Shown here: in pieces, positions 8,461 through 17,067 of the stretch
Position numbering within the stretch: position 1 is the first letter of the stretch
Layout of the letters: each line of letters begins with the position of its first letter
Source of the DNA: Pandoraea norimbergensis
GTDB taxonomy: Bacteria > Pseudomonadota > Gammaproteobacteria > Burkholderiales > Burkholderiaceae
Length of the DNA: 64,000 bases
Direction of reading: 5' to 3'
Assembly: GCF_001465545.3 (NCBI RefSeq)
Contig: NZ_CP013480.3
Location: 5,890,001 to 5,954,000, forward strand
The notes under the pieces: generated by a model
What the model was told of the DNA's origin: nothing
The model's input: the letters and a program-made list of their open reading frames with translations, nothing else
Databases searched by the model: none
Position numbers and translations under genes: made by a program

Positions 8461-9813
8461 ATGTACGTCGTTCGGCACCGCCGGGCGGCAGGGGCACGTT
8501 TGACCACGCATGAGGCGTTGCGTTGCATGTCACGCAGCGTGTTGTGCGGCGTATCGCGTATCGGCGCGCGTTTGACGCGTGTTGCCGGTTTTGGCGATAC
8601 GACCGATGTGAAACTGCGCCAGCCCTTCCGGGGTCTGGTGGCGGCCGCGCTGATTGGCGCGGTGACCCTGCTGACGGCAGTCAATGCGCTTGCGCAGAAC
8701 AATTCAGCGGCGGCAACAACCGCCAGCAGTGCCAACAGTGCCTACAGTGGAGCAGGCGCTGTCGTTGCACTGCCCTCGACCGGCGGCTCGGTGCCCATTA
8801 CACCGGCCGTGCCGATCGGGCAGTCGACCATCACGCAGGGCGTGGCGCAACTCAAGGAGCGCTACAACCTGTCGCACGTCTGGCTGCGCTCGGAAACCGA
8901 TGGCGGCGCGCCGCTCGAAGCGGCCACGCCCGGCGACGACGCCTCGCGGATGCTGCCGGTGGCCAGCCTGTCGAAGTCGGTGACCGCTATCGGCATCGCG
9001 CTGCTCGTGCAGCAGGGCAAGCTCTCGCTCGACGCCAAGCTGGGCGAGTTGCTCGACGCCTATTCCAAAGAACACGGCAAGCCGCTCGACCCGAGCCTGC
9101 GCGACCTGAGCGTGCGGCGTCTGCTCGCGCACCGTGCCGGTCTCGCGACCAATGGCTACAACGACCCAGTCAACGGGTTGTATAGCGGGCTCGCGATTCG
9201 TCGTGTGGGCGGCAGCTCGGACTTCTTCAACTATCTCGACGCAGGCGACGCAGGTCACTCGACGGGGAAAACCGACTTCGTCTACTCGAACGTCTCGTAC
9301 CTGCTGCTGGGGATGGTGATCGAAGCCGTGTCGGGCACCGACTACAAGGACTTCTGCGAGAAGAACATCTTCGGCCCGCTCGGCATCGCCGACGCGACCC
9401 TGCCCGAAAGCTGGCGACTGCTGGCGCCGTTCGCGGGCTGGCAGATGTCGACCTCGGCACTGCTCAAGGTCTGGCGCGTGTTCGACATTCGCCGTCCGAG
9501 TCTGCTCACCGAGAAGACGCTGCGCGCGATGCTGCTCGACAAGCAGGCCGGGCCGATCAATCCGGATCGCGACATCTTCTACACGCTGGGCGTGTTTCTC
9601 GTGCCGGGTTCGGGGGATCGCAGCTACCGGATCAGTCACGACGGCATCGCCGACTTCTTCCGCACGCAGTCGACCTACTACACGGTGGTCGAAAAGACGG
9701 TGCCGGGAGATAGCTGGGCGCTGGTGGTCTCGCCGATTCCGCCGCGCGGTCAATTCGGCGCGATTCAGCGCGACGTGCGCAAGATCATTCGACAGGCGCG
9801 TCTGGTGCCGTGA
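8461..9813 (+). CDS. Exported serine hydrolase, class C beta-lactamase/DD-peptidase fold
   Basis: A 450-codon ORF encoding a penicillin-binding-protein-like serine hydrolase. The SxxK nucleophile motif is SLSK in VASLSKSVTAIG, the YxN motif is YSN in VYSNVSYLLLG, and a late HDG in SHDGIADFF fits the third active-site motif. An export signal (LVAAALIGAVTLLTAVNALA) lies some 55 residues from the first ATG, so the start is uncertain. The ATG at 8461 has a G-rich Shine-Dalgarno-like run 8 bases upstream. A GTG at 8608 would give a conventional signal peptide but has no good binding site. Family members are esterases, peptidases or beta-lactamases, and the substrate is not readable. The last 29 bases overlap the convergent GIY-YIG gene. 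Confidence 0.78.
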   Translation: MYVVRHRRAAGARLTTHEALRCMSRSVLCGVSRIGARLTRVAGFGDTTDVKLRQPFRGLVAAALIGAVTLLTAVNALAQNNSAAATTASSANSAYSGAGAVVALPSTGGSVPITPAVPIGQSTITQGVAQLKERYNLSHVWLRSETDGGAPLEAATPGDDASRMLPVASLSKSVTAIGIALLVQQGKLSLDAKLGELLDAYSKEHGKPLDPSLRDLSVRRLLAHRAGLATNGYNDPVNGLYSGLAIRRVGGSSDFFNYLDAGDAGHSTGKTDFVYSNVSYLLLGMVIEAVSGTDYKDFCEKNIFGPLGIADATLPESWRLLAPFAGWQMSTSALLKVWRVFDIRRPSLLTEKTLRAMLLDKQAGPINPDRDIFYTLGVFLVPGSGDRSYRISHDGIADFFRTQSTYYTVVEKTVPGDSWALVVSPIPPRGQFGAIQRDVRKIIRQARLVP

Positions 9814-10177
9814 CTTTGCGGCGGCGTGAAGGTGATTTGGGACTGCCGATCACCTCACCCGCCGACGACTTCACCGCCGGCACCGCGTCACTCACACCGA
9901 AATCCACGGCGAGTGTGCCCGCAATCAACGCGCGCTTTTGCGGCGCACTCAACTGCTTCACCCGATACTCGGCGCGCGACGCTGCGGAGCGGTCCGCAAA
10001 CGTCATCGACAACAAGATGCCCGACGGCGGATGTGCCCGTGTGAAGCGCGCTCCTTTGCCCGCCACGTGTGCAGCGTAGCGCGCCTGAACATCGACCGTG
10101 ATACCGGTGTAGATGCGCCCGCCCGCGCATTCGAGCAAATAGAGAAACCACGGTTTGCCGGGAAGCGCGCCGGTCAT
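9785..10177 (-). CDS. GIY-YIG nuclease-superfamily protein (UPF0213-like)
   Basis: A 130-residue protein beginning with a GIY-YIG module: FLYLLECAGGRIYTGIT supplies both tyrosine-containing strands, followed by an arginine (DVQARYAAH) and a glutamate (SRAEYRVKQLS) at the usual catalytic positions. The domain fills residues 8-90. The remaining 40 residues are a basic, Ser/Pro-rich tail that may be disordered. Small stand-alone GIY-YIG proteins of this type are common and of largely unknown role. The ATG overlaps the AraC stop codon as ATGA, so the two genes are translationally coupled. The 3' end runs 29 bases into the opposite-strand hydrolase gene. Confidence 0.8.
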   Translation of the reverse strand: MTGALPGKPWFLYLLECAGGRIYTGITVDVQARYAAHVAGKGARFTRAHPPSGILLSMTFADRSAASRAEYRVKQLSAPQKRALIAGTLAVDFGVSDAVPAVKSSAGEVIGSPKSPSRRRKVTAPDAPVE

Positions 10178-10986
10178 GCCTTCGTCTTCCCTTCACGCGT
10201 GAATTCGCGCGGCGACACGCCCAGCGCACGCCGGAACATCGCCGAGAACGCAGCAGGGTTCGCATAACCCAGACGTGCCGCAACACTTGCCACCGGCACG
10301 CCGCGCGCAATCCAGTCGACGGCGCGTGCGAGTCGCACCTGTTGGCGCCACGTGCCGAAACTCGTCCCCAGTTCCGTGCTGAACAGGCGCGCGAGCGTGC
10401 GCTCCGACGCCCCCACTTCCGATGCCCACTGCGCCAGCGACCGATCGTCGTCGGGCTGTTCCATCAACGCGTCGCACAGCAGCCGCAAGCGCCGGTCGGT
10501 CGGCATCTGCAAATCGAGCGAGACAGGCGGCGCGGCACGCAACTCCTCCAGCAACAACGACGTGATCAACCCATGGCGGCGATCCGTCACCGGCATATCG
10601 CCTGCCAGCGACGCCGCCAGATCGCGCATCAGCGGCGACGCTTCGATCACCACGCACCGGTCGGCCGGTAGCGGCGACGCCTCAGGCCATAGATACAGCG
10701 CATAGAACTCGGCCACGCCCAGTGCCGCCACTTCATGCAGCATTTCCGCGGGCACCCACGCCGCGCGAAAGATCGGGGCGATCAGACTCGTGTTGCCTGC
10801 GTTGATGCGCAGTCCGCCACGCAGCGGGAAGATCAGTTGCCCCCACGGGTGACGATGCGATTCGATGAGCGCGTCGGCGGGCGGCGTGCGCAGATGCGCG
10901 ATGACCGGCACGTCGGCGCTCGGCGCGGTGCGCGGCATCGGGAAGAAGTTCGGGCGCGCCGCGGAGGCGCGCGGGGGGCGTGGCAT
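10174..10986 (-). CDS. AraC-family transcriptional regulator
   Basis: A 270-residue regulator. An N-terminal cupin-like sensing domain (about residues 25-110, with SHRHPWGQLIFPLRGG and FRAAWVPAEMLHEV) is followed by a C-terminal AraC DNA-binding domain with two helix-turn-helix units (LAQWASEVGASERTLARLFSTELG and VAARLGYANPAAFSAMFRRALGVSPREF). It is divergent from the DASS transporter gene across a spacer of about 63 bases, the usual arrangement for a local activator, and is coupled to the GIY-YIG gene downstream. The proposed target, the transporter promoter, is inferred from position only. Confidence 0.87.
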   Translation of the reverse strand: MPRPPRASAARPNFFPMPRTAPSADVPVIAHLRTPPADALIESHRHPWGQLIFPLRGGLRINAGNTSLIAPIFRAAWVPAEMLHEVAALGVAEFYALYLWPEASPLPADRCVVIEASPLMRDLAASLAGDMPVTDRRHGLITSLLLEELRAAPPVSLDLQMPTDRRLRLLCDALMEQPDDDRSLAQWASEVGASERTLARLFSTELGTSFGTWRQQVRLARAVDWIARGVPVASVAARLGYANPAAFSAMFRRALGVSPREFTREGKTKA

Positions 10987-11049
10987 ATTTGCGTTGGTAT
11001 TTGTCCGGATCGGGGTGTCGTAGCCCCCGATGAGTCGCTAGGATACGAC

Positions 11050-12597
11050 ATGCCCGCGCCGACGCAAGCCACTGCGCCATCGCGGGCGGCAATACCGACT
11101 TTCTGGCCCATCATCACAACGACAAGCGCCATGACCCATGCTTCGCCGCAACACTCGCCCGCCACCCCGCCCCCTCCTGCGGAAACCCTCCGACGCGAGC
11201 GCCTGAAAGCGCAGGTGCGCGCCCTCTCCGGCTACGGCGTCTATATCGTTTTGGCGCTCGCGCTGTGGGCCGCCAGCCACGGCAGTACCACGCTAGGCCT
11301 GACCCCGACCGCTGCGCAGGCGGCCGTGCTCGTGCTGTTCACCATTGGCGCGTGGGCATTCGGGCTGTTCCCCGAGCCGATCACCACGCTGACGTTCTTT
11401 CTGCTGGCCGTATTGCTGCACGTCGCGAAGCCCGAAGTCATCTTCGCGGGCTTCCACTCGGCAGCGTGGTGGCTCGTGTTCGGCGGTGCCGTCACCGGCA
11501 TTGCCGTGCGCACGACTGGCCTCGGCACGAAACTGGCCGCGACGCTCTTCGCGCTTAAGCGCCCGACGTACCCGCGCTATGTCGCGTCCGTGATGGTGGC
11601 GTGCGTGGGCCTCGCGTTCGTGATGCCCTCCACGACGGGCCGCATCCTGCTGCTCATCCCCATCGTGCTGGCGCTCGCCGATCGCATCGGACTCACGGAG
11701 GGACGACGCGGCCGTACAGGGCTCGTCATGACCGTCGCCGCCGCCAGCTATATGCCGCCCACGACGATCCTGCCCGCTAACATTCCCAACAGCGTGTTGA
11801 TGGGCGCGGCCGACTCGTTCTACGGTGTGAAGCTGCACTACGCGCCGTATCTCTTGCTGCACTTCCCGGTACTTGGCGCGCTCAAGGCCGTGATTCTGGT
11901 GTGGGCGATCTGCCGCCTGTTTCCCGACAACGGCCCGCTCGAGAACACGAAGGACACCGCCGCGCCGCCGCTGTCGACCGACGCACGGCGCTTGTCGATC
12001 TTGCTGGCGCTGGCGCTCGCCGGCTTCGCCACCGACGCATGGCATGGCATTTCGCCCGCGTGGATCTCCATCGCGGCGGCCATCATCTGCCTGCTGCCTG
12101 CCATTCACATCGTCACACCGAAGACCTTCACCGAGCAGATGCACATCACGCCGCTGATCTACGTGGCGGGCTTTCTCGGTATGGGCGCGGTGGTGGCAGA
12201 CACCGGTCTCGGGGAAAAGCTTGCTCGGTTATGTCTCGACGCCGTTGGCATGGTGCCGGGCACACCGGTCATCAATGCCGCGTGGTTGATCGCCATCGGT
12301 GCGGCCATCGGCCTCGTGGCCACGCTGCCGGGACTGCCTGCGGTGCTCACGCCGCTCGCCGGACAACTCTCCACGGCCAGTGGCCTGCCGCTCTACACCG
12401 TGCTGATGTTGCAGGTGCCGGTGTTCTCCACCGCACTGCTGCCGTACCAGAGCCCACCGATGATGATCGCCATGCATCTCGGCGGCGCCACCATGCGCGA
12501 CGGCACGCGGCTGACCGTGGTCATGACCGTCATCACCCTGGTGCTGCTGTTCCCGCTCGATTACCTCTGGTGGCGCGTGCTCGGCATGCTGCCCTAA
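11050..12597 (+). CDS. SLC13/DASS-family anion:cation symporter
   Basis: A polytopic transporter of about 515 residues. Recognisable segments are FGLFPEPITTLTFFLLAVLL, the TTGRILLLIPIVLALADRIG helix with its re-entrant hairpin-like TT, ILPANIPNSVLMGAA, and a second half with SIAAAIICLLPAIHIV and a PYQSPPMMIA motif. Family members import dicarboxylates, citrate or sulfate with sodium. The exact anion is not readable. The ATG at 11050 is preferred because AGGA lies 6 bases upstream. An ATG at 11131 (488 residues) lacks a binding site but would give a more typical length. The gene is divergent from the AraC regulator, its likely controller. Confidence 0.8.
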   Translation: MPAPTQATAPSRAAIPTFWPIITTTSAMTHASPQHSPATPPPPAETLRRERLKAQVRALSGYGVYIVLALALWAASHGSTTLGLTPTAAQAAVLVLFTIGAWAFGLFPEPITTLTFFLLAVLLHVAKPEVIFAGFHSAAWWLVFGGAVTGIAVRTTGLGTKLAATLFALKRPTYPRYVASVMVACVGLAFVMPSTTGRILLLIPIVLALADRIGLTEGRRGRTGLVMTVAAASYMPPTTILPANIPNSVLMGAADSFYGVKLHYAPYLLLHFPVLGALKAVILVWAICRLFPDNGPLENTKDTAAPPLSTDARRLSILLALALAGFATDAWHGISPAWISIAAAIICLLPAIHIVTPKTFTEQMHITPLIYVAGFLGMGAVVADTGLGEKLARLCLDAVGMVPGTPVINAAWLIAIGAAIGLVATLPGLPAVLTPLAGQLSTASGLPLYTVLMLQVPVFSTALLPYQSPPMMIAMHLGGATMRDGTRLTVVMTVITLVLLFPLDYLWWRVLGMLP

Positions 12598-12715
12598 ATA
12601 GTCGTGACTCCTGAATATCCATGACGTGCGAAGGGCTGCGTTGGCACGAGGCTTGCATGACATCTCATGTAGTCCGTGTGACACCACAACGCAGCGCACG
12701 TTTGGGAGATCGTTC

Positions 12716-13936
12716 ATGGCAGCACCGGAGAGAATCGTCGAGTTGGCCCACAGCGTTAAAAACATCGCCGACGACAAGATCGCAACCATCGCCCACATCA
12801 CCCGGGAGACCAAGTACCTCGCGCTCAACGCGCTCATCGAAGCCGCACGCGCGGGTGACGCAGGACGGGGGTTTGCCGTTGTCGCCAACGAAGTGAAGCA
12901 TGTCTCGGAGCGCATCACGACGATTGCCGGGGATCTGACAACGGAGCTGGCCGGCTCGCTCACCGAGTTATCGGCGCTGGGCGACAGCATGATCGGTCAA
13001 CTGGAACAGCATCGCGGGCAGCGTCTGGCCGACCTGGCGCATCACATGATCGAGATCATCGACCGCAACCTCTATGAGCGCTCATGCGACGTACGTTGGT
13101 GGGCCACCGACGCGGCCCTCGTCGATGTCCTCAGCGAGCCATCGCCCGAAGCCGCGCGCCACGCGTGCCGGCGTCTCGGCGTGATTCTCGACAGCTACAC
13201 GGTGTATCTCGATCTCTGGGTGGCGGATGCCGAGGGACGCATCGTCGCCAACGGCCGCCCCGATCGCTATCCCGGCGTGATCGGCTCTGATGCCTCACGG
13301 CACCCTTGGTTTCTCAAAGCGATGAACACACCGAGCGGTGCCGACTATGCCGCGTTCGACGTTCGCCGCGCAAAGCTCCTGCACAACGCCGAAGTCGCGA
13401 CCTATGCGACGGCGATTCGAGAGGAAGGTGAAACGCATGGCGCGCCGCTCGGCGCGTTGGGGATCTTCTTCGATTGGGCACCGCAGGCGAAGGCCGTCGT
13501 GCAGGGGGTGCCGTTGCTACCCGACGAACGCACGCGTACACGCTGTCTGCTGCTCGACGCGGAACATCGCGTGCTGGCGTCGAGCGATGGCGAGGGGATA
13601 TTGCTGGAGCGGTTCAGTCTGCGCCGGCCGCGCGAGGGTGTGTCGGCGTCGACCGGCTTCTACCATGCGGGGGATGCGGGAGATGCGGGCAATGCTGGCG
13701 ACGATGGCCTTGTCGGCTACGCGCTCACGCCCGGCTACGAGACTTATGAGGGATTGGGATGGTACGGCGTGGTGCAGCAATGGGACGATGACGCTGCATT
13801 GCGGGACATGCGCACCAAAGCGGTGCTGTCAGCAACGCCGACGCCAGCATCGCCCACGCACGAGATGTCGAACGCTGTCGCCACCGCGGCAGCGATCGAA
13901 ACTTCAGCGCAGGCCCAGCGCTGGCTCGCCGCCTGA
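12716..13936 (+). CDS. Soluble methyl-accepting-type signalling protein with C-terminal Cache-like sensor
   Basis: A 406-residue protein with no membrane segment. Residues 5-95 form a short chemoreceptor signalling hairpin: ITRETKYLALNALIEAARAG followed by DAGRGFAVVANEVKHVSERI is the conserved tip that contacts CheA and CheW. The rest (about 110-400) looks like a Cache-type sensor: VYLDLWVADAEGRIVANG, a YPGVIGSDASRHPWF ligand-pocket-like stretch, then LGALGIFFDW and CLLLDAEHRVLASS. The order is the reverse of a normal receptor, in which the sensor comes first. The start at 12716 has GGGAGA 6 bases upstream. A 9-bp tandem repeat encodes a Gly/Asp/Ala loop. The 3' end overlaps the convergent type III operon by 33 bases. 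The signal sensed is unknown. Confidence 0.75.
   Translation: MAAPERIVELAHSVKNIADDKIATIAHITRETKYLALNALIEAARAGDAGRGFAVVANEVKHVSERITTIAGDLTTELAGSLTELSALGDSMIGQLEQHRGQRLADLAHHMIEIIDRNLYERSCDVRWWATDAALVDVLSEPSPEAARHACRRLGVILDSYTVYLDLWVADAEGRIVANGRPDRYPGVIGSDASRHPWFLKAMNTPSGADYAAFDVRRAKLLHNAEVATYATAIREEGETHGAPLGALGIFFDWAPQAKAVVQGVPLLPDERTRTRCLLLDAEHRVLASSDGEGILLERFSLRRPREGVSASTGFYHAGDAGDAGNAGDDGLVGYALTPGYETYEGLGWYGVVQQWDDDAALRDMRTKAVLSATPTPASPTHEMSNAVATAAAIETSAQAQRWLAA
13667..13701 (+). repeat. 9-bp coding tandem repeat in the signalling protein
   Basis: Units of the form GCGGGGGAT, GCGGGAGAT, GCGGGCAAT and GCTGGCGAC encode an Ala-Gly-Asp/Asn repeat loop inside the sensor domain. The unit length is a multiple of three, so copy-number change would keep the frame. 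Confidence 0.7.
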
Positions 13937-14347
13937 TCGGCAAAACACCAGCCAGCGGTCGCCGTCTTCCTCACGCCAGAACGCGCCTTCGCGTTCCAAG
14001 ACGGCGGCGAGCCGCTGGCGGGTATCGCGCCGATGTGCGTCACTCACCCCGGGCAGGATCATGCCGCGCACGTAGGTCACGTGTGGCACCGTGCGCAGCA
14101 ACATCCGGATCAGTCGACAGAAGCGGCGCACGACGACTTCGCTGGCGGTGGCCTCGGGCCCGAGCCTGAAGTCGGTGACCGTCAGCACGGTCCCGGCGGC
14201 CACCTTATCCAATCGATGACAGAGCGACAGCACACCATCGTCGACACGGTGTCCCACCTCGATGCGCGTGTGTTCGCAAACTTCGACTTTCGCGGTGAAA
14301 CGGTGGGTCCGGAAGAATGCTGCGACGGCGCGCTCGCAAGTTCTCAT
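13904..14347 (-). CDS. Type III secretion operon protein, SseE-like
   Basis: A 147-residue cytoplasmic protein, the last gene of the translocon operon. Position (right after the SctB translocator), size and general pattern, with a hydrophobic RRFCRLIRMLLRTVPHVTYV segment and a C-terminal LAAVLEREGAFWREEDGDRW segment, recall SseE of Salmonella SPI-2, which likewise follows SseD. This comparison is from memory and was not run as an alignment; an LcrR-type regulator is an alternative. The start at 14347 is chosen because it lies 4 bases after the sctB stop. The longer open frame would overlap sctB by more than 100 bases. The 3' end overlaps the convergent signalling gene. A chaperone or regulatory role is plausible but unproven. 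Confidence 0.6.
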   Translation of the reverse strand: MRTCERAVAAFFRTHRFTAKVEVCEHTRIEVGHRVDDGVLSLCHRLDKVAAGTVLTVTDFRLGPEATASEVVVRRFCRLIRMLLRTVPHVTYVRGMILPGVSDAHRRDTRQRLAAVLEREGAFWREEDGDRWLVFCRSGGEPALGLR

Positions 14348-14351
14348 TGGG

Positions 14352-14990
14352 TTACCGAATGGACTCGTACATTTTGACGACCTGCTGACCCCACATACTG
14401 AGCATCGCCTGAGACTTCTCGCGAATGTCTGCACTGCTCGCCTCGATACGCTGGCGCAACCGGTCATTGGTGCGGCGGGTCTCGTCGGTCAGCGAGGTCT
14501 CGAACTCGCCGAGCACATCGTTATCGCGCCCGGCAAACGATTCGTTGTTGGCTTTGAAATCGATGCCGTGCTTGATCGTCGTGCCCATGCCGTTCGTGAT
14601 ATCGCTGCCGATGCGGGCAATATCCCCCATGCCCTTGAATCCGGCCACCGCACCACCGGCGCCTCCCACCAGAGAAAAGAGACCGGCACCGAGACCGCCG
14701 CCCGCCGACGACATCCCCGAGCGGTAGTGTTTTTTGTTGGCGTTGTATTTCTCTTGCCGTGCCGTTTGTGCCCGCTCGAACACGATCACGTCATGGCGCG
14801 TGCGGAAAGACTGATCGACGTTGCGCTCTTCCGTGCGCATCGTGACGAAGAGCTTGTGCAGCATGCGCAGCAACGCAAGGCCATCCGGTTTGTCTCTGAG
14901 GGCCGAGGGTACCGGCAAGCGCTCGCCATCGATCACCGTATCGTGCTGAGCGGAGGCTGCCGGCGAAATCGAGGAGGTGCGAAGTGTCAT
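14352..14990 (-). CDS. sctB: Type III secretion translocon subunit SctB (EspB/SseD/BopD class)
   Basis: A 212-residue protein with one hydrophobic, glycine-rich segment near the middle (GGGLGAGLFSLVGGAGGAVAGF), preceded by a charged helix and followed by a C-terminal coiled coil (ETRRTNDRLRQRIEASSADI). This is the usual layout of the smaller, single-span translocator that forms the host-membrane pore with SctE. The start at 14990 is chosen because GGAG lies 6 bases upstream. An ATG five codons earlier, at 15005, has no such site. It lies directly downstream of sctE, as in SPI-2 and Bordetella operons. Naming a specific orthologue is not justified from sequence alone. Confidence 0.75.
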   Translation of the reverse strand: MTLRTSSISPAASAQHDTVIDGERLPVPSALRDKPDGLALLRMLHKLFVTMRTEERNVDQSFRTRHDVIVFERAQTARQEKYNANKKHYRSGMSSAGGGLGAGLFSLVGGAGGAVAGFKGMGDIARIGSDITNGMGTTIKHGIDFKANNESFAGRDNDVLGEFETSLTDETRRTNDRLRQRIEASSADIREKSQAMLSMWGQQVVKMYESIR

Positions 14991-15055
14991 ATCAAACTCC
15001 GTCATAAGAATGGCGTGGCATCTGCCACGCCGGATGATTCAAAAGTGACGAGAAC

Positions 15056-16555
15056 TCACGCCATGGAAGCGGCGATGCGAATTCGCGTTGCACCCGTTTG
15101 CTGCACCATCTCGCTGGCGGAGGTGGCCACGTCGGCCTGTTGCTCAATGAGCGTCGCCATGCGCTTTGCATTGCGCTTCTTGTCATCGCCCGTCATGTCC
15201 ATGAGCGTTTGCAGCCACATCATGTCCACGCCAAGATTTCTCGCCTCGAAATTCAGCTTCGCGCGCTGCATGCCGATCACGTTCTGACCAACGGCGTTGG
15301 CGCCGACCAGCGTGCTGCGCACCGCGCCCGAGAGCGACCACGAACCGCGCAGCGCCGCTCTCCCCGCTTCCAGACGCAATTGCGAACCGAACGAGTTGCC
15401 CAGACTTTTCGCCGTGACGGCCTTGCCCTTCGCGACCTGCTTGGTCGCCGCCTTGACGACTTTCTTGAACGCGCGCTCGACCATCTGCTCGGTCATCTGC
15501 TGCGCAAATGTCTCCGCCATCCGGTTGAAGCCCGCCTTGGCCAGTGCGCGCGAAGTGCGCGTACCGCTTTGCAACAGCGACTTTCCCACGCGCTTACCGA
15601 TCTGGTCACCGATCACAAAACTGACCTCAGACGACACTCGCTTCTTGATCGTATCGATCGCCGCTTTATCTCCCGCCTTAACCGCCTGTTCCAGTGACTC
15701 ACCGGCGGCGCCCTTGAACACGCGGCCCGCTGTCTTTGTCACTGTGCGTGCGGCGAGCACCCCTTTGAGCGATGTGCCGAAGCCCACCACCGCGCCGATA
15801 ATCTGAAACGCCATCTGCGCTTTGCCCCACTTCTCTGCCTGCTGCTCGTGGTATCCCGCGTTCTTCGGATCGACCAATGCCATCGTCTTGTGGAACGCCG
15901 CGCCGAGGCCAGCAATGCCCGCGCCCAGATCGGCAACACCGCCTGCGATCAGCAACGGGTTCATCGTCAAAACGCCGGTCACCACTTTCACGGCACCGAC
16001 GACCGTCTCTACCGCCGCCACGATCCAGTCGAACACCGCGCCGAAGACGCCGCCCTTGCGAGCCTTGTTAGCGTCTTCGGTGGCCTTGTCCATCTGCTCG
16101 CGAAACTTCTGAATATCTTCTTGCCGCAATTTGTCCTGACGCTCGGCGAGCAGTTCGAGCGCGCGTTGCGTCGACTTCGCCGTATCGCCCAGCGCTTCCA
16201 TCGTGATCATCGAGGCCATCATGGCCATGGTCGATGGATCGAGTTCCTCCAGCGACGCGAGGTCTTGTGCGCCGTGATGGCCCGGCGGACGGAGGGCGTC
16301 CAAAGCGAGACCGCTGCTGATCGAGAAGAGCTTTTGCAACAGCCGGGCAAACGCGCCATCGGCCTCTTTCGCATCGGCGTCGCCCGGCATGTCAGGCGCG
16401 AAGTCATCCGACGTGAGCCAGTTGTCGCTCTCGCGGCGCTTGCGCACCGCATCGGCCTGCGCGCTGGCGGACGCGGCATTGGAGGCAGGCGCGTCGTGAA
16501 CATCCAACGCCCGCGACGGGCCAAAACCGGCCCCTACCGAATAAATCGGAATCAT
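15056..16555 (-). CDS. sctE: Type III secretion translocon subunit SctE (SipB/EspD/SseC/BopB class)
   Basis: A 499-residue translocator. A charged N-terminal third with a coiled-coil segment (LELLAERQDKLRQEDIQKFR) precedes two hydrophobic hairpin regions, about residues 168-225 (VFDWIVAAVETVVGAVKVV and TMNPLLIAGGVADLGAGIAG) and about 245-265 (FQIIGAVVGFGTSL). An amphipathic C-terminal half rich in Lys, Ala and Gln follows. This architecture is diagnostic of the larger pore-forming translocator. The ATG overlaps the stop of the TPR chaperone gene as ATGA, the classic chaperone-substrate pairing. The protein would be secreted through the needle and inserted in the host membrane with SctB. Confidence 0.85.
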   Translation of the reverse strand: MIPIYSVGAGFGPSRALDVHDAPASNAASASAQADAVRKRRESDNWLTSDDFAPDMPGDADAKEADGAFARLLQKLFSISSGLALDALRPPGHHGAQDLASLEELDPSTMAMMASMITMEALGDTAKSTQRALELLAERQDKLRQEDIQKFREQMDKATEDANKARKGGVFGAVFDWIVAAVETVVGAVKVVTGVLTMNPLLIAGGVADLGAGIAGLGAAFHKTMALVDPKNAGYHEQQAEKWGKAQMAFQIIGAVVGFGTSLKGVLAARTVTKTAGRVFKGAAGESLEQAVKAGDKAAIDTIKKRVSSEVSFVIGDQIGKRVGKSLLQSGTRTSRALAKAGFNRMAETFAQQMTEQMVERAFKKVVKAATKQVAKGKAVTAKSLGNSFGSQLRLEAGRAALRGSWSLSGAVRSTLVGANAVGQNVIGMQRAKLNFEARNLGVDMMWLQTLMDMTGDDKKRNAKRMATLIEQQADVATSASEMVQQTGATRIRIAASMA

Positions 16556-17067
16556 GTTGTCTCCTGTCGTGGGGGATTTTCAAGGCACTCGCATCTCGCT
16601 CTTGCCGAACGGGCGAGCGTTGCGTGCTGCGGTTCGGCAGCACACAGCCGAAGCGTGGCGCGATAGGCCTTCACGGCGAATGCCCGATTGCCGGTGCGCT
16701 CGTAACTGAGCCCGGCGAGATAAGGGGCGCGAGGGTCCGACACGCGGATCACCCCGGCCTTCGCAAAACACGGCAACGCCTGCTCGTGCTGGCCTAAGCG
16801 CTGGTAACAAAGCCCCAGTCCGAACCAGTCATCGAACGACCATTGATCCAGCGTGGTGAGCACGAAGTACACCCGCTGGGCGGCTGCGATTTTTCCTTCC
16901 GTGAATCGCTGACATGCATGGGCACGCACGCGGGCGAGATCGGCCTCATCAAGATCGGCGAGCATTCGCAACGCGCCGCCACTCTCGAAAAACCTCGCGA
17001 AGATGGCTTCGGCGTCCTCTGCCGGAGGCACCTGCCGCGACGCCGCCTCGGGCGCGATACCGCTCAC
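16552..17067 (-). CDS. Type III secretion class II chaperone, SycD/LcrH/SscA type (TPR)
   Basis: A 171-residue cytoplasmic protein built of tetratricopeptide repeats: YFVLTTLDQWSFDDWFGLGL, then CYQRLGQHEQALPCFAKAGV, then PYLAGLSYERTGNRAFAVKA. This is the three-repeat layout of SycD-type chaperones that bind translocators before secretion. The start is a GTG at 17067 that overlaps the stop of the filament gene as GTGA. Its own stop overlaps the sctE start as ATGA, so translation of filament, chaperone and translocator is coupled. SctE, and perhaps SctB, are the expected clients. The family call is firm. Confidence 0.85.
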   Translation of the reverse strand: MSGIAPEAASRQVPPAEDAEAIFARFFESGGALRMLADLDEADLARVRAHACQRFTEGKIAAAQRVYFVLTTLDQWSFDDWFGLGLCYQRLGQHEQALPCFAKAGVIRVSDPRAPYLAGLSYERTGNRAFAVKAYRATLRLCAAEPQHATLARSARARCECLENPPRQETT

